A stretch of 64,000 nucleotides of DNA. It comes from Gammaproteobacteria bacterium. Its GTDB lineage: Bacteria; Pseudomonadota; Gammaproteobacteria; Steroidobacterales; GCA-2729495. The notes beneath the pieces are model-generated. The model ran no database searches. It was not told the DNA's origin and saw nothing but the letters and a program-made list of their open reading frames with translations. The DNA is taken from the NCBI GenBank assembly GCA_015709695.1, contig CP054183.1, positions 310,001 through 374,000 of the forward strand, given 5' to 3'. Below, piece by piece: positions 33,893-42,578 of the stretch. Positions within the stretch are counted from its first letter, which is position 1, and the number at the start of each line of letters is the position of its first letter. The position numbers were made by a program, and so were the translations under genes.

Positions 33893-34042
33893 CGCCTTGC
33901 TTCCTCCGGTGGGCTGATGTTGTTGTCCAGGCGCGGAGGCCGGGCTCCCTGCAGTGTAGCGGAACTCCCGCGCTGGCCGCCCGTCGGGCCAGGGCCTGCG
34001 GGCCTGACGTCCACCACGCGGAATGCTCTATGCTGCCGGGTG

Positions 34043-34846
34043 ATGGCCATCGGTGTATTCGATTCAGGCGTGGGCGGCTTGACCGTGCTGCGTGCCCTGC
34101 GGCGCGAATTGCCGGGGCGCGACTTCATCTACCTCGGCGACACCGCGCGCCTGCCCTACGGCACCAAGAGCGCGGCTTCGGTCGTGCGCTACGCCGAGCA
34201 GGCCGCCGATGCGCTGGTGGCACGCGGCCTGAGCTGCCTGGTGATCGCCTGCAACACGGCGTCGGCCGTGGCGCTGGATGCGCTGCGCCGGCGCCATGCG
34301 CCGCTGCCGGTCGTGGGCGTGGTCGAACCCGGAGCCGCGGCGGCCGTCGCCGCCAGCGTGACCGGGCGCATTGCCGTGATCGCCACGGAAGGCACGGTGA
34401 GGGCCGCCGCCTACGAGGCCGCCATCCGCCGCCTGCGCCCGGACGCCGAGGTGGTATCGGCCGCCTGCGCGCTGTTCGTCGCGCTGGCGGAGGAGGGGTG
34501 GACGGATGGCGACATCGTCGATCTCGCCATCCACCGTTATCTCGACCCGCTGCTGCGCGCCACCCCGCCTCCCGACGTGCTGCTGCTCGGCTGCACGCAC
34601 TTTCCGGTGCTCGAGCCGGCCATCCGCCACGTCGCCGGCCAAGGCCTCGCCATCGTCGACTCGGCAGCCACCACCGCCGCCGCGGTGCGCCGTGAACTGC
34701 CCGAGGCCGTGGGACCGGCAGCGGGTCGCGGCAGCGTGCGCCTGCTGGCGACCGATGGCGCTGCACGCTTCGCCCGCGTCGGCAGCCGCTTCCTCGGCGA
34801 GGTCATCAGCGCCGATGCCGTCGAGCTCGTGGACCTGGGCCGCTGA
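34043..34846 (+). CDS. murI: glutamate racemase
   Basis: 267 residues with the two catalytic cysteines in VIACNTASAVAL and LLLGCTHFPVLEP, the N-terminal VFDSGVGGLTVLRAL and LGDTARLPYGTKS. It supplies D-glutamate for peptidoglycan in the cytosol. The open frame extends far upstream antisense to the DUF1838 gene; ATG at 34043 begins the standard MAIGVFDSG, and GTG 34040 is adjacent. It overlaps the GST gene by one base (TGATG). Confidence 0.95.
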   Translation: MAIGVFDSGVGGLTVLRALRRELPGRDFIYLGDTARLPYGTKSAASVVRYAEQAADALVARGLSCLVIACNTASAVALDALRRRHAPLPVVGVVEPGAAAAVAASVTGRIAVIATEGTVRAAAYEAAIRRLRPDAEVVSAACALFVALAEEGWTDGDIVDLAIHRYLDPLLRATPPPDVLLLGCTHFPVLEPAIRHVAGQGLAIVDSAATTAAAVRRELPEAVGPAAGRGSVRLLATDGAARFARVGSRFLGEVISADAVELVDLGR

Positions 34847-35496
34847 TGCTGGTGCTCTACGGCATCAACCTCTCGACCTTCACCCGCAAGGTACGGCTTG
34901 CGCTGGCGGAGAAGGGCATGGAGTACCGCTTCGAGCAGGCGCCCATGGGTTCCGCCCGCGTGCGTGCCCTGCACCCGCTCGGCAAGATCCCGGTCGCGGA
35001 GCACGAGGGCATGGTGATACCGGATTCCTCCGTCATCATCGCCTACCTGGAGCGCCTGCAGCCGCAGCCGCCGCTGTATCCGCAGCCGGCAGCCGCGCTG
35101 GCGCAGGCCCTGTGGCTGGAGGAGTACGCCGATACCCGGTTGCGCGAGGCGACGCTGCCGTTCTTCGCCGAGCGGATCGTCAAGCCGCTGTTCCAGGGCC
35201 GGCACGCCGACGAGTCCGCGCTGGAGCGCGCGATCCCGCTGCGCGACGAGGCCTTTTCCTACCTGGAAGCGGAGATCGGCGGCCGACGCTTCGCCGTGGA
35301 TGACCAGCCCGGTGTCGCCGACATCGCCATCGGTGCCCAGCTGGTCACTTACCAGCAGGGCGCGGGACTGCCCGATGCCGGCCGCTGGCCGGGACTCGCG
35401 TGCTACCTCGACGGCCTGATGGCGCGTCCGGCCTGGGTGACACTGCTGGCCGAGGAGGCCGACGCCCTGGCGGCAGCGCGCGCACGCCGCCGCTGA
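34846..35496 (+). CDS. glutathione S-transferase family protein, 216 aa
   Basis: Thioredoxin-like N-domain (LYGINLSTFTRKVRLALAEK, the Ser-Thr where catalytic Ser/Cys is expected; LGKIPVAEHEGMVIPDSSVI for glutathione binding) and an all-helical C-domain. The start is coupled to murI by TGATG. Soluble cytosolic enzyme; substrate unknown. Its link to murI is probably only transcriptional. Confidence 0.85.
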   Translation: MLVLYGINLSTFTRKVRLALAEKGMEYRFEQAPMGSARVRALHPLGKIPVAEHEGMVIPDSSVIIAYLERLQPQPPLYPQPAAALAQALWLEEYADTRLREATLPFFAERIVKPLFQGRHADESALERAIPLRDEAFSYLEAEIGGRRFAVDDQPGVADIAIGAQLVTYQQGAGLPDAGRWPGLACYLDGLMARPAWVTLLAEEADALAAARARRR

Positions 35497-35518
35497 GCGC
35501 TCGCGGCGCCGGCAGCCC

Positions 35519-36628
35519 TCAGGGGGCCGCCTCGCAATCGGTGCGACGCAGGACGACGCGGCGGTTCGCGGCGCGACCCTCGGCCGTGGCGTTGTCGGCC
35601 ACCGGGTCCGCGGCACCCCTGCCCGAGGCAACCAGGCGGCCGGCGGCAATGCCGCGGGCCTCGAGGTAGGCGGCGACGGCCTGCGCGCGGCGCTCGGAGA
35701 GCCGCTGGTTGTAGCCGGGGTCACCGACGTTGTCGGTATGACCGGTCACGCTGCCCTCGACGAACTTCAGGCGATCGAGGGTCTCGACGACCTCGTCCAG
35801 CGTGGCCTTGCCGGCGTCGGTGAGTTCGGCGGAGTCGAAGGCGAACTCGACCTGCCGGCTGACGTCGCAGGGGCAGCCCTGGGCGCCGACACGTTCACCC
35901 GCGGGCGTGTCCGGGCACTGGTCGGCGCTGTCGGCGACACCGTCGCCATCGCTGTCCTCAGGCGCGGGTGGCGGCGGGGGTGGCGGCGGGGGTGGCGGAG
36001 GCGGGGGCGCAGGCGGAGGTGTGGCCGCCGCGGCCACGACCGGGGCAGCCTGCTGCCGGCCGCCGAAGAAATACTCGAGGCCGAGGTTCAGCGACCAGAG
36101 ATCACCGACATCGGTGTCGAACCAGTCTGCATCCGCACGGATGCCGAACCGGTCCGTCAGCGGCACCATGACACCGGCACCGGCGGTCAGGCCGGTTTCC
36201 GAGGCGCTGGAGGTGACCGCGCCGTTGAGGCTCAGCTCATCGTCGAAGTTGAAGTAGCCGACCTTGACGTACGGCCTGATCTCCTCGCCGGGGACCGGCA
36301 GGTACAGCAGTCCGTCGATGCTGAAGCCATCGAATTTCAGTTTCAGGTCACCGGGAGCGGCACTGTTCAGCGACAGGTCCTTGAAGGTGCCGAGGTCGTG
36401 GTAGGCGCCTTCGAGGCCGAACCAGTCGTTGAACTGGTACTGGGCATAGACCTTCAGGCCGACGGAATTGTCGTCGATGAAGCCCTGGCCCAGCGACGGC
36501 GTGATGGAATCGTCACCCTGGAAGTCGGTGAAGCTGGCTGCGCCACCGATGCGCCAGCCCGGTACCTCGTGCGCGACAGCCGCAATACTCGCCATCGCAA
36601 GCAGTCCCGCCAATGCGGTGCGTTTCAT
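35519..36628 (-). CDS. OmpA-family porin, second copy, 369 aa
   Basis: Signal peptide MKRTALAGLLAMASIAAVA, an outer-membrane barrel (APGDLKLKFDGFSIDGLLYL, VPLTDRFGIRADADWFDTDV), 14 consecutive prolines, the motif [16 protein letters not shown] and a C-terminal OmpA domain (VEFAFDSAELTDAG, GHTDNVGDPGYNQRLSERRA). The second half is nearly the same as in the protein at 24584, while the barrels differ. AGGGGG precedes ATG 36628. The conserved tail would anchor it to peptidoglycan. Confidence 0.9.
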   Translation of the reverse strand: MKRTALAGLLAMASIAAVAHEVPGWRIGGAASFTDFQGDDSITPSLGQGFIDDNSVGLKVYAQYQFNDWFGLEGAYHDLGTFKDLSLNSAAPGDLKLKFDGFSIDGLLYLPVPGEEIRPYVKVGYFNFDDELSLNGAVTSSASETGLTAGAGVMVPLTDRFGIRADADWFDTDVGDLWSLNLGLEYFFGGRQQAAPVVAAAATPPPAPPPPPPPPPPPPPPAPEDSDGDGVADSADQCPDTPAGERVGAQGCPCDVSRQVEFAFDSAELTDAGKATLDEVVETLDRLKFVEGSVTGHTDNVGDPGYNQRLSERRAQAVAAYLEARGIAAGRLVASGRGAADPVADNATAEGRAANRRVVLRRTDCEAAP

Positions 36629-36812
36629 GACCAGGGCCCCCTTGTAGTTTTCGGCGTCGCGGCCAGCGGTGGCCCGGCGAACCGTCCGGCAGTATACGGG
36701 AGCCGGTTGCTCCTTCAACGCCGCGCGGGGCCGCACAGTGGCCAGGGATGCTTCAGGGGACTCCAGGCCGGCGCAGGCCGGGCCAGGTGGACCTGGAGCG
36801 AGCCGGTACGAC

Positions 36813-38495
36813 TCAGGCGGGCGCGGCCAGCAAGGCCGGCAGCCATTGCTCCTGCGCCGTGGGCAATATGCGTGCGGCGAGACCGCTGCGGCTGGCGGCG
36901 GCATCGCGCGTGGCGCCGAGCCAGGCGCTGTCGGCCGCGGCGCCGATGGCGATGGCGCCGCGCTGCGCGGCCAGTGCCGTCGTCACCGGGTAGTCGAGCG
37001 CGTCGGCGAACAGCGCCTGCCAGGCCGGCGAGGCACGCAGCAGGTCGAGCAGGTCCGCCTGCAGGCGCCGCTCGTCCAGGTCGGGTTCGATGCGTCGCGC
37101 GCTGGCGTTGCGCCGGTCGAACCAGGGGAAGAACAGCCGGCCGTCACGCAGCATGTGCCAGGCTTCGTGCAGATGGCCGCCATGCCATTGCGGCGCGAGG
37201 CCGGGCAGGCCGTGTTCGCGGAACGCCGCGCAGGTACTGTCGGAGAGGAACGGCAGGTCGAGCAGTGCCAGCGGATGCGGGCGCTCGCGTGTGCGCCGCC
37301 CGATCTCCAGCGCCACGCAGGCGCCGGTGCCGAGCCCCGCCAGGGTGCAGGCGGTGAGGCCGGCTTCGCCCAGCACCTCGATGCCGGTCACGGCCGCGCT
37401 GCCGATGCCGGGGCCGGAGGCGGGCCGGTCCGACTCGCCATGGCCGGGGAGGTCGGGGATGAGCAGCGGCCGCGTACCGGCAACGCCCCGGGCGATGGTA
37501 CTCAGGGCGTCGGCGGACTGGCCGGCGCCATGCAGGAGCATGAGCGGCGCACCCTGGCCGTCGAGGCGCTCGCGCACCCGTACCTGGCCTGACGGCAGCT
37601 GCAGCATGCGATTCCACAGCCGTCCCGGCAGCGGCCGGGTGGCCACCGCCGCGGGCGCGGGATCGCCGCGACGCGCGAGCAGGTGGCCGAGGCAGCGTTC
37701 GACGGCCTGCTCCCGGCCGGCCGACGGCGCGACCTCGGTTCCGGCCGGCAATTCGCCGAGGCGCTCGAGATGGCCCTGCAGCGGGTCGCCGGCAGCGGCG
37801 GTCACCAGCAGCGGCACCCGCAGGCCGGGCAGCACCGTGTCGGGGCGTGATTCGAAGGCGGCGCGATAGGCGGTGGCGTAATGGTCGCCGGCTCGCAGGA
37901 AATCCATGAACGAATCGTGCAGCGCCGTGGCCGGTGGCACGTCGAAGCTCATGCGCGTCGCGGCGCGGTGGTCGTACCAGGGGAAGAAGAGGGTCTGCTC
38001 GCGCATGCGGCCCCACATCCAGGCGAGGTGGCTGCCATCCCATGCCGGAGTTACCGCTGGCAGGTAATTCGCCAGGATGTCACGCCGTTCCTCCCCGGTG
38101 AGTTGCACCAGCCCGTTGGCGGCCATCGCCGTGACGCGCCCGGGGTTCCTTGCGGCGAACCACAGGCCGATGCTCGCCCCGGTATGGAAGCCGTAGAGGC
38201 CGAAGCGGTGCAGGCCGATGGCATCGACGAACTCGGCGAGCGCTTCGGCGAACTCCGCGATGCCCAGTTCGGCCGGGCCCAGTGGATCGGATTGCCCGTA
38301 GCCCGGTGTGTCCGGCGCGATGAGGGTGAAATGCGCCGACCAGCGCTGCATCAGCCCGGTCAGCTCCCGCGAGGACTGGGGCGACTGGTGCAGCATCACC
38401 AGCGCCGGTCCCTGGCCGCAACGGCGGTAATGGACCTGGCGCGGACCCCAGCGTCCGTCGATGGTGACGAAATGGCGGCGGATGTCCTGGCTCAT
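36813..38495 (-). CDS. tandem alpha/beta-hydrolase-fold protein with degenerate nucleophiles, 560 aa
   Basis: Two alpha/beta-hydrolase domains (about 1-270 and 290-560). In the first, the nucleophile elbow is GFHTGAS, His104 standing where Ser is expected; in the second it is GLGTGAC, with Gly at that place. Both halves keep the fold marks PDTPGYGQSDP and PDLPGHGESDR and a repeated LFFPWYDHRAATR / LFFPWFDRRNASAR element, so the gene arose by internal duplication. Either another catalytic mechanism or binding only is implied. ATG 38495 follows no strong Shine-Dalgarno. Confidence 0.75.
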   Translation of the reverse strand: MSQDIRRHFVTIDGRWGPRQVHYRRCGQGPALVMLHQSPQSSRELTGLMQRWSAHFTLIAPDTPGYGQSDPLGPAELGIAEFAEALAEFVDAIGLHRFGLYGFHTGASIGLWFAARNPGRVTAMAANGLVQLTGEERRDILANYLPAVTPAWDGSHLAWMWGRMREQTLFFPWYDHRAATRMSFDVPPATALHDSFMDFLRAGDHYATAYRAAFESRPDTVLPGLRVPLLVTAAAGDPLQGHLERLGELPAGTEVAPSAGREQAVERCLGHLLARRGDPAPAAVATRPLPGRLWNRMLQLPSGQVRVRERLDGQGAPLMLLHGAGQSADALSTIARGVAGTRPLLIPDLPGHGESDRPASGPGIGSAAVTGIEVLGEAGLTACTLAGLGTGACVALEIGRRTRERPHPLALLDLPFLSDSTCAAFREHGLPGLAPQWHGGHLHEAWHMLRDGRLFFPWFDRRNASARRIEPDLDERRLQADLLDLLRASPAWQALFADALDYPVTTALAAQRGAIAIGAAADSAWLGATRDAAASRSGLAARILPTAQEQWLPALLAAPA

Positions 38496-38563
38496 GCAAA
38501 AAAGTCTAGCGCCCTGCGGGTCGCCTGTCCCGCCGCAGGGCGTTTGCCCCTAGAATCACCGCC

Positions 38564-39151
38564 ATGGCCGCCACCACTCCCGCCGCCGTCCTGCCGGAGT
38601 TCGATCCCGCCGCCGACGTGTTCGTCGCGCAGGCACGCCGGCCCGCCGGGCTCGAGACCGTCGACGTCGCCGGGCTCGGTCCTTACCTGCGCAGCCTGCT
38701 GGTGATCGACGGCACCGTGACCCGCTTCATCGAGGCCTACTGGCTCGAGCCCGTGGATGTGCGCCGCATCGCCCAGGAGGAGACGCGCCTGCCGCAGGCG
38801 GAACCCTGGCTCGAGCTGGAAGCGGGCGAGCCTGTCATCCGCCGGCGGGTGCTGCTGGTCGGCGCCCGCAGCGGGCGGCTGTTCGCCTGGGCCGATACGC
38901 TGATCGCCGCCGCGCGCCTCGCCCCGGGCGTGCGCCGCGGCCTGGAACGTGACGGCGGCGGGCTCGGGCGCATCCTCATCGACACCGCGGCCGAGACGCG
39001 CCGCGAGGGCCTGTGGTTCGGCCGCGACCCGGCGCTGGCGCGTCCGGCGGAAGTCGCCGCGCTGTGCCGGGGCCCGCTGCTGGCGCGCAGTTACCGCGTG
39101 GTCTGCGACGGACGCCCGCTGATGCAGATCACGGAGCGTTTCCCGATCTGA
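38564..39151 (+). CDS. chorismate pyruvate-lyase (UbiC)-like protein, 195 aa
   Basis: The core LGPYLRSLLVIDGTVTRFIE, AYWLEPVDVRRIAQEE and PWLELEAGEPVIRRRVLLVG matches the chorismate-lyase/UTRA-like fold (DUF98-type), with the substrate Arg and Glu positions visible. It could make 4-hydroxybenzoate from chorismate for ubiquinone, or belong to the related family with unknown substrate. ATG 38564 is near the first homologous residue. No other ubi genes are present, so I keep the name general. Confidence 0.65.
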   Translation: MAATTPAAVLPEFDPAADVFVAQARRPAGLETVDVAGLGPYLRSLLVIDGTVTRFIEAYWLEPVDVRRIAQEETRLPQAEPWLELEAGEPVIRRRVLLVGARSGRLFAWADTLIAAARLAPGVRRGLERDGGGLGRILIDTAAETRREGLWFGRDPALARPAEVAALCRGPLLARSYRVVCDGRPLMQITERFPI

Positions 39152-39258
39152 GCGACCGGTCCCGGGAGCGGGGTGGATGCTGAGAACCAGCGCATGGCGG
39201 CACGGCAGCGGACTGGACTAGCCTGCCCGCCAGATCATGGAGTCCGCATCACGACGTT

Positions 39259-39831
39259 ATGTTAACCATCCAGGAGATCATCCTGATCTTTGTGGCCATC
39301 GGGGTCCTCGGCGGCTGGGCCGTGGGCCGCGTGGTCGTGCGGCTGGCTGGCAAGGGCCGCGGCAGCGTCCGGACCGAGGAGGCCAACCATCGCATCCGCG
39401 CCCTCGAGGCGGACCTGCGCGTTGCCCAGCGCAAGGCCGAGGAGGCCGAGCTCGCGCTGGAGCGCCACCGCGAGGAGTCCGACGTCCTGCGCCGCGAGAT
39501 GGAAACGAGGAACGCGGACCTCACCGGCAGGGACCAGGAGATCGAGCGCCTGCGCAAGGGCCTGGCCGACGAGTGCGCCAAGACCCAGGCGCTGCGGGGT
39601 GAGCTGGTGAGCCGGGCGGAGGAGACCATCCGCGCCAGCGTCCGAGTCAAGGATGCGGAGACCGAACTCTCGGTCGCCCGGGCCGGTTCCGACGCCGTGC
39701 TCGAGCAGGTCCAGCGCCTGGCGGCCGAGCGCGAGGAACTGACCGGCCGCCTGCAGCAGCTGCAGACCGAACTCACCGGCCGCAGCCCCAAGGTCACGCG
39801 GCTGCCCCTGCGCGATCCCAAGGAGCGCTGA
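39259..39831 (+). CDS. membrane-anchored coiled-coil protein, 190 aa
   Basis: One N-terminal membrane helix (IILIFVAIGVLGGWAVGRVV) and then about 140 residues of heptad-rich helix full of Arg, Glu and Leu (for example IRALEADLRVAQRKAEEAEL and VLEQVQRLAAEREELTGRLQ). Structure resembles YhcB-like or other cell-division coiled-coil anchors, but sequence does not allow a name. ATG 39259 sits before the helix. It is probably a scaffold facing the cytosol. Confidence 0.75.
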   Translation: MLTIQEIILIFVAIGVLGGWAVGRVVVRLAGKGRGSVRTEEANHRIRALEADLRVAQRKAEEAELALERHREESDVLRREMETRNADLTGRDQEIERLRKGLADECAKTQALRGELVSRAEETIRASVRVKDAETELSVARAGSDAVLEQVQRLAAEREELTGRLQQLQTELTGRSPKVTRLPLRDPKER

Positions 39832-39897
39832 GCCCGCCGGTGTGATTTCATCCCCGCCGGGGCTAAGCTGGCCCCAGTTCGTATCGGGGAGTCCCGC

Positions 39898-40932
39898 ATG
39901 AAACTCGGTTTCGTTGCCGGCTATGGCACCGCCCAGGCCCAGCTGCCCATGGAGCAGATCCTCGAGGCCGAGCGTCTCGGCTTCCATTCGGTGTGGACCT
40001 CGGAGGCCTACGGCATGGATGCCGTGTCCACGGCCAGCTGGATCCTCGCCCGCACCAGCCGCATCCATGTCGGTACCGCCATCATGCAGATGCCGGCGCG
40101 CACGCCGACCTGCGCGGCCATGACCGCCATGACGCTCAACATGCTCTCCGGCGGGCGCTTCATCCTCGGCCTGGGGCCGTCCGGTCCGCGCGTGGTCGAG
40201 GGCTGGTACGGCGTGGCCTACGGGCGCCCGCTGGCGCGCACCCGCGAATACATCGACATCGTGCGCCAGGTGGCGACCCGCAAGGGCCCGCTGCTGCACC
40301 AGGGTAAGGAATACCGCATTCCGTATGATGGCCCGGGTGCCAGCGGCCTGGGCACTCCCATGAAGGGCATCCTGCATGCCGACCCGACCCTGCGCATCTA
40401 CACCGCGGCCGTCACGCCCAAGGGCATCGCCTGCGCCGCGGAAGTGGCCGACGGCGTGTTTCCCGTGTGGCTGAGCCCGGAGCACCCCGGGCTCATCGAG
40501 CCCTACGTGGCCGAGGGCCTGGCGCTGAGCGGGCGGGCACGCGCCGACTTCGAGGTGGCGCCGGCCGTGCCCGTGTCGCTGGACGATGACCTGGAACGCG
40601 CGCGCATCCCGGTGCGCGAACAGCTGGCGCTCTACATCGGCGGCATGGGCCCGAAAGGCCGCAATTTCTACTTCGACTACGTGACGCGCATGGGCTACGC
40701 GGAGGCGGCCACGCGCATCCAGGACCTGTACCTCGCCGGCAACCGCGCGGCGGCAGCGGCGGCGGTGCCCGATGCGCTGATCGACCAGGTGGCGCTCGTC
40801 GGCCCGGCCGGGCGCATCCGCGAGCGCCTGGGCGCGTGGAAGGAAGCCGGCCGCAGCGGCCGTGTCGGCGCCATGCTCGCCGGAGGCTGCAGCATCGAGG
40901 CCATGAGGTTGCTGGCCACGGAACTGCTGTAG
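39898..40932 (+). CDS. LLM-class (luciferase-like) F420-dependent oxidoreductase, 344 aa
   Basis: A bacterial-luciferase TIM barrel: EAERLGFHSVWTSEAYGMDA, RTSRIHVGTAIMQMPARTPT, AAMTAMTLNMLSGGRFILGL and GPSGPRVVEGWYGVAYGRPL, which is typical of the F420-utilising branch. It is close to a complete F420 biosynthesis operon, supporting F420 over FMN as cofactor. Substrate unknown. The start ATG 39898 follows GGGGAG. It is 5 bp upstream of a second LLM gene on the same strand. Confidence 0.85.
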   Translation: MKLGFVAGYGTAQAQLPMEQILEAERLGFHSVWTSEAYGMDAVSTASWILARTSRIHVGTAIMQMPARTPTCAAMTAMTLNMLSGGRFILGLGPSGPRVVEGWYGVAYGRPLARTREYIDIVRQVATRKGPLLHQGKEYRIPYDGPGASGLGTPMKGILHADPTLRIYTAAVTPKGIACAAEVADGVFPVWLSPEHPGLIEPYVAEGLALSGRARADFEVAPAVPVSLDDDLERARIPVREQLALYIGGMGPKGRNFYFDYVTRMGYAEAATRIQDLYLAGNRAAAAAAVPDALIDQVALVGPAGRIRERLGAWKEAGRSGRVGAMLAGGCSIEAMRLLATELL

Positions 40933-40937
40933 CCGTC

Positions 40938-41951
40938 ATGGACGTCGACGTCATCCTCGACAGCCGCGCCGCCGCCGGCGAGCTGGCCGCGCTCGGCGAA
41001 CTGGCCGAGCGTTACGGCATCGGCGGCGTGTGGGTCTCGAGCCTGAACGATTCGCGCGACCCCTGGGCGAATCTCGTGCCCGTCGCGCAGTGCACCCGCC
41101 GCATCACGCTCGGGCCGATCGCCGTCAATCCCTACGACACGCATCCGCTGAAGATCGCCTCCAGCCTGCTGACGCTGAACGAACTGGCTGGCGGTCGCGC
41201 CCGGGTCATCGTTGGTGGCGGCGGCGAGGCGTTGCAGGCGCTCGGCCTCGCGCCGGAGCGCCGCGTGCGGGCGGTGCGCGAATGCGCGGCGATCATCCGC
41301 GCCGCCGCCAGCCGCGAACCGGTCGAGTTCCGCGGCGGGATGTTCGAGGTGAGCAACTGCCGCTTCGGCTGGGCCAGTGCGCCCGCGCCGCCGGTCTACA
41401 TCGGCGCCGGCCAGGCGCAGATGCTGCGCATGGCGGCCGCGGCGGGCGACGGCATCATGATGAGCGACGTGCCCCCCGGGCCGGCCGCGCGATTGCTGGC
41501 GACGCTGGATGCCGCGCTTGCCGCCTGCGGCAAGTCCCGCGCCGGCGGTTTCTGGACCAGCGTCTTCACCGCCTGGCACGTCTACGCCGACGAGGGCGAG
41601 GCACGTCGCGAGGCGCGCCGCTGGCTGTTCCTGCGCGGCATCTTCCGCCCCTGGCTGCTGGCGGAATTCCTCGATGCGGACGACGTGCGCCTGGTGATGG
41701 ACAGCCGTGCGGCATTCGCCCGGGCCTTCGCCGCCGGCAGCCACGAGGTCGAGGGCGTGCCCGGTCCGGTGCTCGACGCGCTGGTCGACAACGTCACCCT
41801 GTGCGGCACGCCGGCGACACTCGCCGGTCTCGTCGCCCGGCTGCGCCACCTGCAGGAGGCGGGCCTGCGCGGCGTGGCGCTGCGGCTGTATGCGCAGCCT
41901 GCCGAATCCATCCGCCTGATCGGCGAACAGGTGCTGCCGGCACTGCGCTGA
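40938..41951 (+). CDS. LLM-class oxidoreductase, 337 aa
   Basis: Luciferase-like fold: VDVILDSRAAAGELAALGEL, ITLGPIAVNPYDTHPLKIAS, SLLTLNELAGGRARVIVGGG and YIGAGQAQMLRMAAAAGDGI. It starts 5 bp after the preceding LLM gene and is a diverged paralogue of the LLM gene at 48138 (shared PLKI-x4-LLTLNE and GGGG elements). Its strand is opposite to the F420 operon. Probable F420-dependent reductase or oxidase; substrate unknown. Confidence 0.85.
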   Translation: MDVDVILDSRAAAGELAALGELAERYGIGGVWVSSLNDSRDPWANLVPVAQCTRRITLGPIAVNPYDTHPLKIASSLLTLNELAGGRARVIVGGGGEALQALGLAPERRVRAVRECAAIIRAAASREPVEFRGGMFEVSNCRFGWASAPAPPVYIGAGQAQMLRMAAAAGDGIMMSDVPPGPAARLLATLDAALAACGKSRAGGFWTSVFTAWHVYADEGEARREARRWLFLRGIFRPWLLAEFLDADDVRLVMDSRAAFARAFAAGSHEVEGVPGPVLDALVDNVTLCGTPATLAGLVARLRHLQEAGLRGVALRLYAQPAESIRLIGEQVLPALR

Positions 41952-41960
41952 ACCCGCGCC

Positions 41961-42365
41961 TCAGGCGTCGGGCCGTACCGTTGCCCGCAGGCGCTTGGTG
42001 GCGGCAGCCTTTTTCTTGCCGTCGAGGCGCCGCTGGCGCGAGGCCTGCGTCGGCTTCGTCGCGCGGCGTGCCTTGCGCCTCACCAGCGCCGCGTCCACGA
42101 GTTCCGCGAGCCGCGCCAGCGCATCGTCGCGGTTCTGTTCCCGGGTGCGGTGACGCTGCGCCTTGATGACGATGACGCCGTCCTCGCTGACGCGCCGGTC
42201 GCGCAGCGCCAGCAGCCGCTGCTTCACCTCGTCCGGCAGGGACGAGGCGCCGATGTCGAAGCGCAGGTGGACCGCCGAGGCGACCTTGTTGACGTTCTGG
42301 CCGCCCGCTCCCTGGGCACGTACTGCCGTCAGCTCGATCTCGTCCAGCGGGATCCGCCGCCTCAT
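41961..42365 (-). CDS. arfB: alternative ribosome-rescue factor ArfB (YaeJ), 134 aa
   Basis: A GGQ-motif hydrolase: [20 protein letters not shown], the catalytic Gln in GGQ, and a basic C-terminal tail ([20 protein letters not shown]) that enters the mRNA channel of stalled ribosomes. I use ATG 42365, which overlaps the stop of the SEC-C gene as ATGA (42362-42365); an ATG at 42377 is also in frame. It converges with the LLM gene. Confidence 0.9.
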   Translation of the reverse strand: MRRRIPLDEIELTAVRAQGAGGQNVNKVASAVHLRFDIGASSLPDEVKQRLLALRDRRVSEDGVIVIKAQRHRTREQNRDDALARLAELVDAALVRRKARRATKPTQASRQRRLDGKKKAAATKRLRATVRPDA

Positions 42366-42559
42366 GCGCCGTGGCACTTCTTGTATTTCTTGCCGCTGCC
42401 GCAGTGGCAGGGATCGTTGCGGCCGAGCTTGGGTGTCTTGCGACGGTAGGGCTCGGCGGGCGCGTGGTCGTGATGGTCGTGGTCGTGGTCACAGCCGGGA
42501 CCATGGACATGGGGCTCGGCGGGGGCGGGTTGTGGCTTGCGGTTCACGCGGGTCACCAT
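42362..42559 (-). CDS. SEC-C zinc-motif protein with His-rich stretch, 65 aa
   Basis: C-terminal SEC-C motif [19 protein letters not shown], the same zinc knuckle found at the tail of SecA. The N-terminal half has a metal-binding His/Asp cluster [14 protein letters not shown], suggesting a zinc-handling role. The product is small and soluble. It lies between fbiC and arfB, 19 bp after fbiC, and its stop is coupled to arfB, so it is probably cotranscribed. Function is inferred only from motifs. Confidence 0.8.
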   Translation of the reverse strand: MVTRVNRKPQPAPAEPHVHGPGCDHDHDHHDHAPAEPYRRKTPKLGRNDPCHCGSGKKYKKCHGA

Positions 42560-42578
42560 GCTGGGAGCGGGCTCGGGT

